A DNA stretch of 6,072 nucleotides. Origin: JBFWNZ01 sp050250795. Its GTDB lineage: Bacteria; Pseudomonadota; Alphaproteobacteria; UBA8366. A program made the position numbers and the translations under genes. Within the stretch, counting starts at the first letter, position 1. Each line of letters starts with the position of its first letter. The stretch lies in the NCBI GenBank assembly GCA_050250795.1, contig JBFWNZ010000249.1, positions 1-6,072 on the forward strand, in the 5' to 3' direction. The notes beneath the pieces were generated by a model. That model had not been told where the DNA came from. It saw only the letters and a program-made list of their open reading frames with translations, and did not search any database. Below, piece after piece: positions 5,248 through 6,072 of this stretch.

Positions 5248-6072
5248 CTGACGCGATCGGATTTGTCCGAGCCTTTGCGCCGAACCCCTCGCCGCGCCGC
5301 CATTGCGACACGGATTCCCCTTATCCTCCTTCTGCTTCTCGGCATGGGGGCTGTGGTGGCCGTACTCGCCCTGTCCGCACGATGGCAGGATAATGCCTAC
5401 CGGCAGGGGCTGGGGCAGGCCCTGCGGGGTGCGATGGCGATGCATGAGGACACGCTGGGGAAGCTTGTCCGCGACTATGCGTTATGGGACGAAACCGTCG
5501 CCTACGCCGCCGAGCGCGATCCCGTCTGGCCGGACGACAATATCGGCGCATACGTTCAGCGCAGTTTCGGCTTGTCGCTGAGCCTGCTTCTGGACCCGGA
5601 CAATGAGCCGATCTACACGGCCGCGAACGAAAAACGTGTCGATCCAGGGGCGTATGCTTCCATGATCGTCCAGCTCGCGCCGCTGGTCGAGGCGGTGCGC
5701 GCAAGCCCGATGGATGCCGCTCCGCCGCGTCTTGCGTATGTCCGCGCCGGCGACGCGATTTATCTCGTTGCGGCGGCGCCGGTGACGCCCGAGAAGGCGA
5801 CCCCCGAGAGCATGGTGCGTCGCGCACGGCCGGTCCTGATATTCGCGCGGGTTCTGAACCGGGGCTGGCTGGACCGTCTGGCAACGGTGCTTCCGATGTC
5901 GTCTCTCGACATCCTGGATGCCGATCCGGGCGGGCCGCTGACCGCAGCCTTGCGCGATCCGTCCGGGGCGACGGCCGGCTGGCTGACAGCGATGTCGGTC
6001 GAGCCGGTCGGCGCCGCGATCGAGGAGATCGCCCCGATCCTCGCGATTCTGTTCTCGATCATGGTGGGGCTG
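5248..6072 (+). CDS. CHASE4-domain membrane sensor protein, 3'-truncated by window
   Basis: This is the N-terminal sensory half of a membrane signalling protein; the first 275 residues are visible and the frame is open to the last base. Residues 23-44 form a membrane helix after an Arg-rich N-terminus. Then comes a periplasmic domain with the CHASE4 pattern: DYALWDE (76-82), DPVWPDDN (91-98), FGLSLSLLLD (107-116) and PIYTA. A second membrane helix begins near 262. CHASE4 precedes GGDEF/EAL, histidine kinase or other output domains; which one follows is outside the window. The frame is open only after the stop at 5173-5175 and has no ATG or GTG before the first helix. CTG 5248 sits five bases after a strong GGAGGT (5237-5242). 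TTG 5263 is the alternative, and ATG 5344 would cut into the helix. The gene is divergent from the terC-type gene. The start is uncertain; the domain call is fairly sure. Confidence 0.82.
   Translation, partial: MTRSDLSEPLRRTPRRAAIATRIPLILLLLLGMGAVVAVLALSARWQDNAYRQGLGQALRGAMAMHEDTLGKLVRDYALWDETVAYAAERDPVWPDDNIGAYVQRSFGLSLSLLLDPDNEPIYTAANEKRVDPGAYASMIVQLAPLVEAVRASPMDAAPPRLAYVRAGDAIYLVAAAPVTPEKATPESMVRRARPVLIFARVLNRGWLDRLATVLPMSSLDILDADPGGPLTAALRDPSGATAGWLTAMSVEPVGAAIEEIAPILAILFSIMVGL

Noticed and set aside
5321..5884. 187-codon minus-strand frame opposite the CHASE4 gene
   Set aside because: Pro/Arg/Ser-rich shadow; the plus-strand frame has membrane helices and CHASE4 motifs and is the real gene.

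Overview
The window is GC-rich, densely coding bacterial chromosome. Coding genes have strong G/C bias at third codon positions, and GTG starts occur beside ATG. The gene content (two TRAP-type uptake systems, an enolase-superfamily enzyme, a TerC-family membrane protein, a CHASE4 sensor) and base composition suggest a Gram-negative, probably alphaproteobacterial, heterotroph. The lineage is inferred from gene style only. No rRNA, tRNA, CRISPR or insertion sequence was seen.

Layout: (1) 1-786, plus strand, is the 3' part of a TRAP transporter large permease gene (dctM-type, copy 1). (2) 787-1229 holds no convincing gene. It contains a strong GC hairpin, an AT-rich island with a T8 tract, and a run of hairpins leading into the next gene. 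(3) 1230-4299, plus strand, is a three-gene unit: a small TRAP permease (dctQ-type), a full-length large permease (dctM-type, copy 2) and an enzyme of the muconate lactonizing/dipeptide epimerase branch of the enolase superfamily. It ends in a clear hairpin terminator at 4330-4360. (4) 4372-5028, minus strand, is a TerC/YjbE-type membrane protein gene, convergent with the TRAP unit. (5) 5029-5247 is a divergent intergenic region with several inverted repeats. (6) 5248-6072, plus strand, is the N-terminal sensor part of a CHASE4 protein, cut by the window end.

How it works together: the second TRAP pair and the enolase-superfamily enzyme form one probable uptake-and-catabolism operon. An acidic solute would enter with Na+ and be epimerised, cycloisomerised or dehydrated. 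The two large permeases align without a gap over 261 residues at about 74% identity by hand count, so the region is a tandem TRAP duplication. No periplasmic binding protein (dctP-type) gene lies between the two permease sets. The enzyme keeps the metal ligands and two catalytic lysines of its family, but the first lysine of the KxK motif is glutamate. I see no wholly new system. The enzyme's altered active site, the binding-protein-less second TRAP set with its structured leader, and the possible CTG start of the sensor gene are the best leads.
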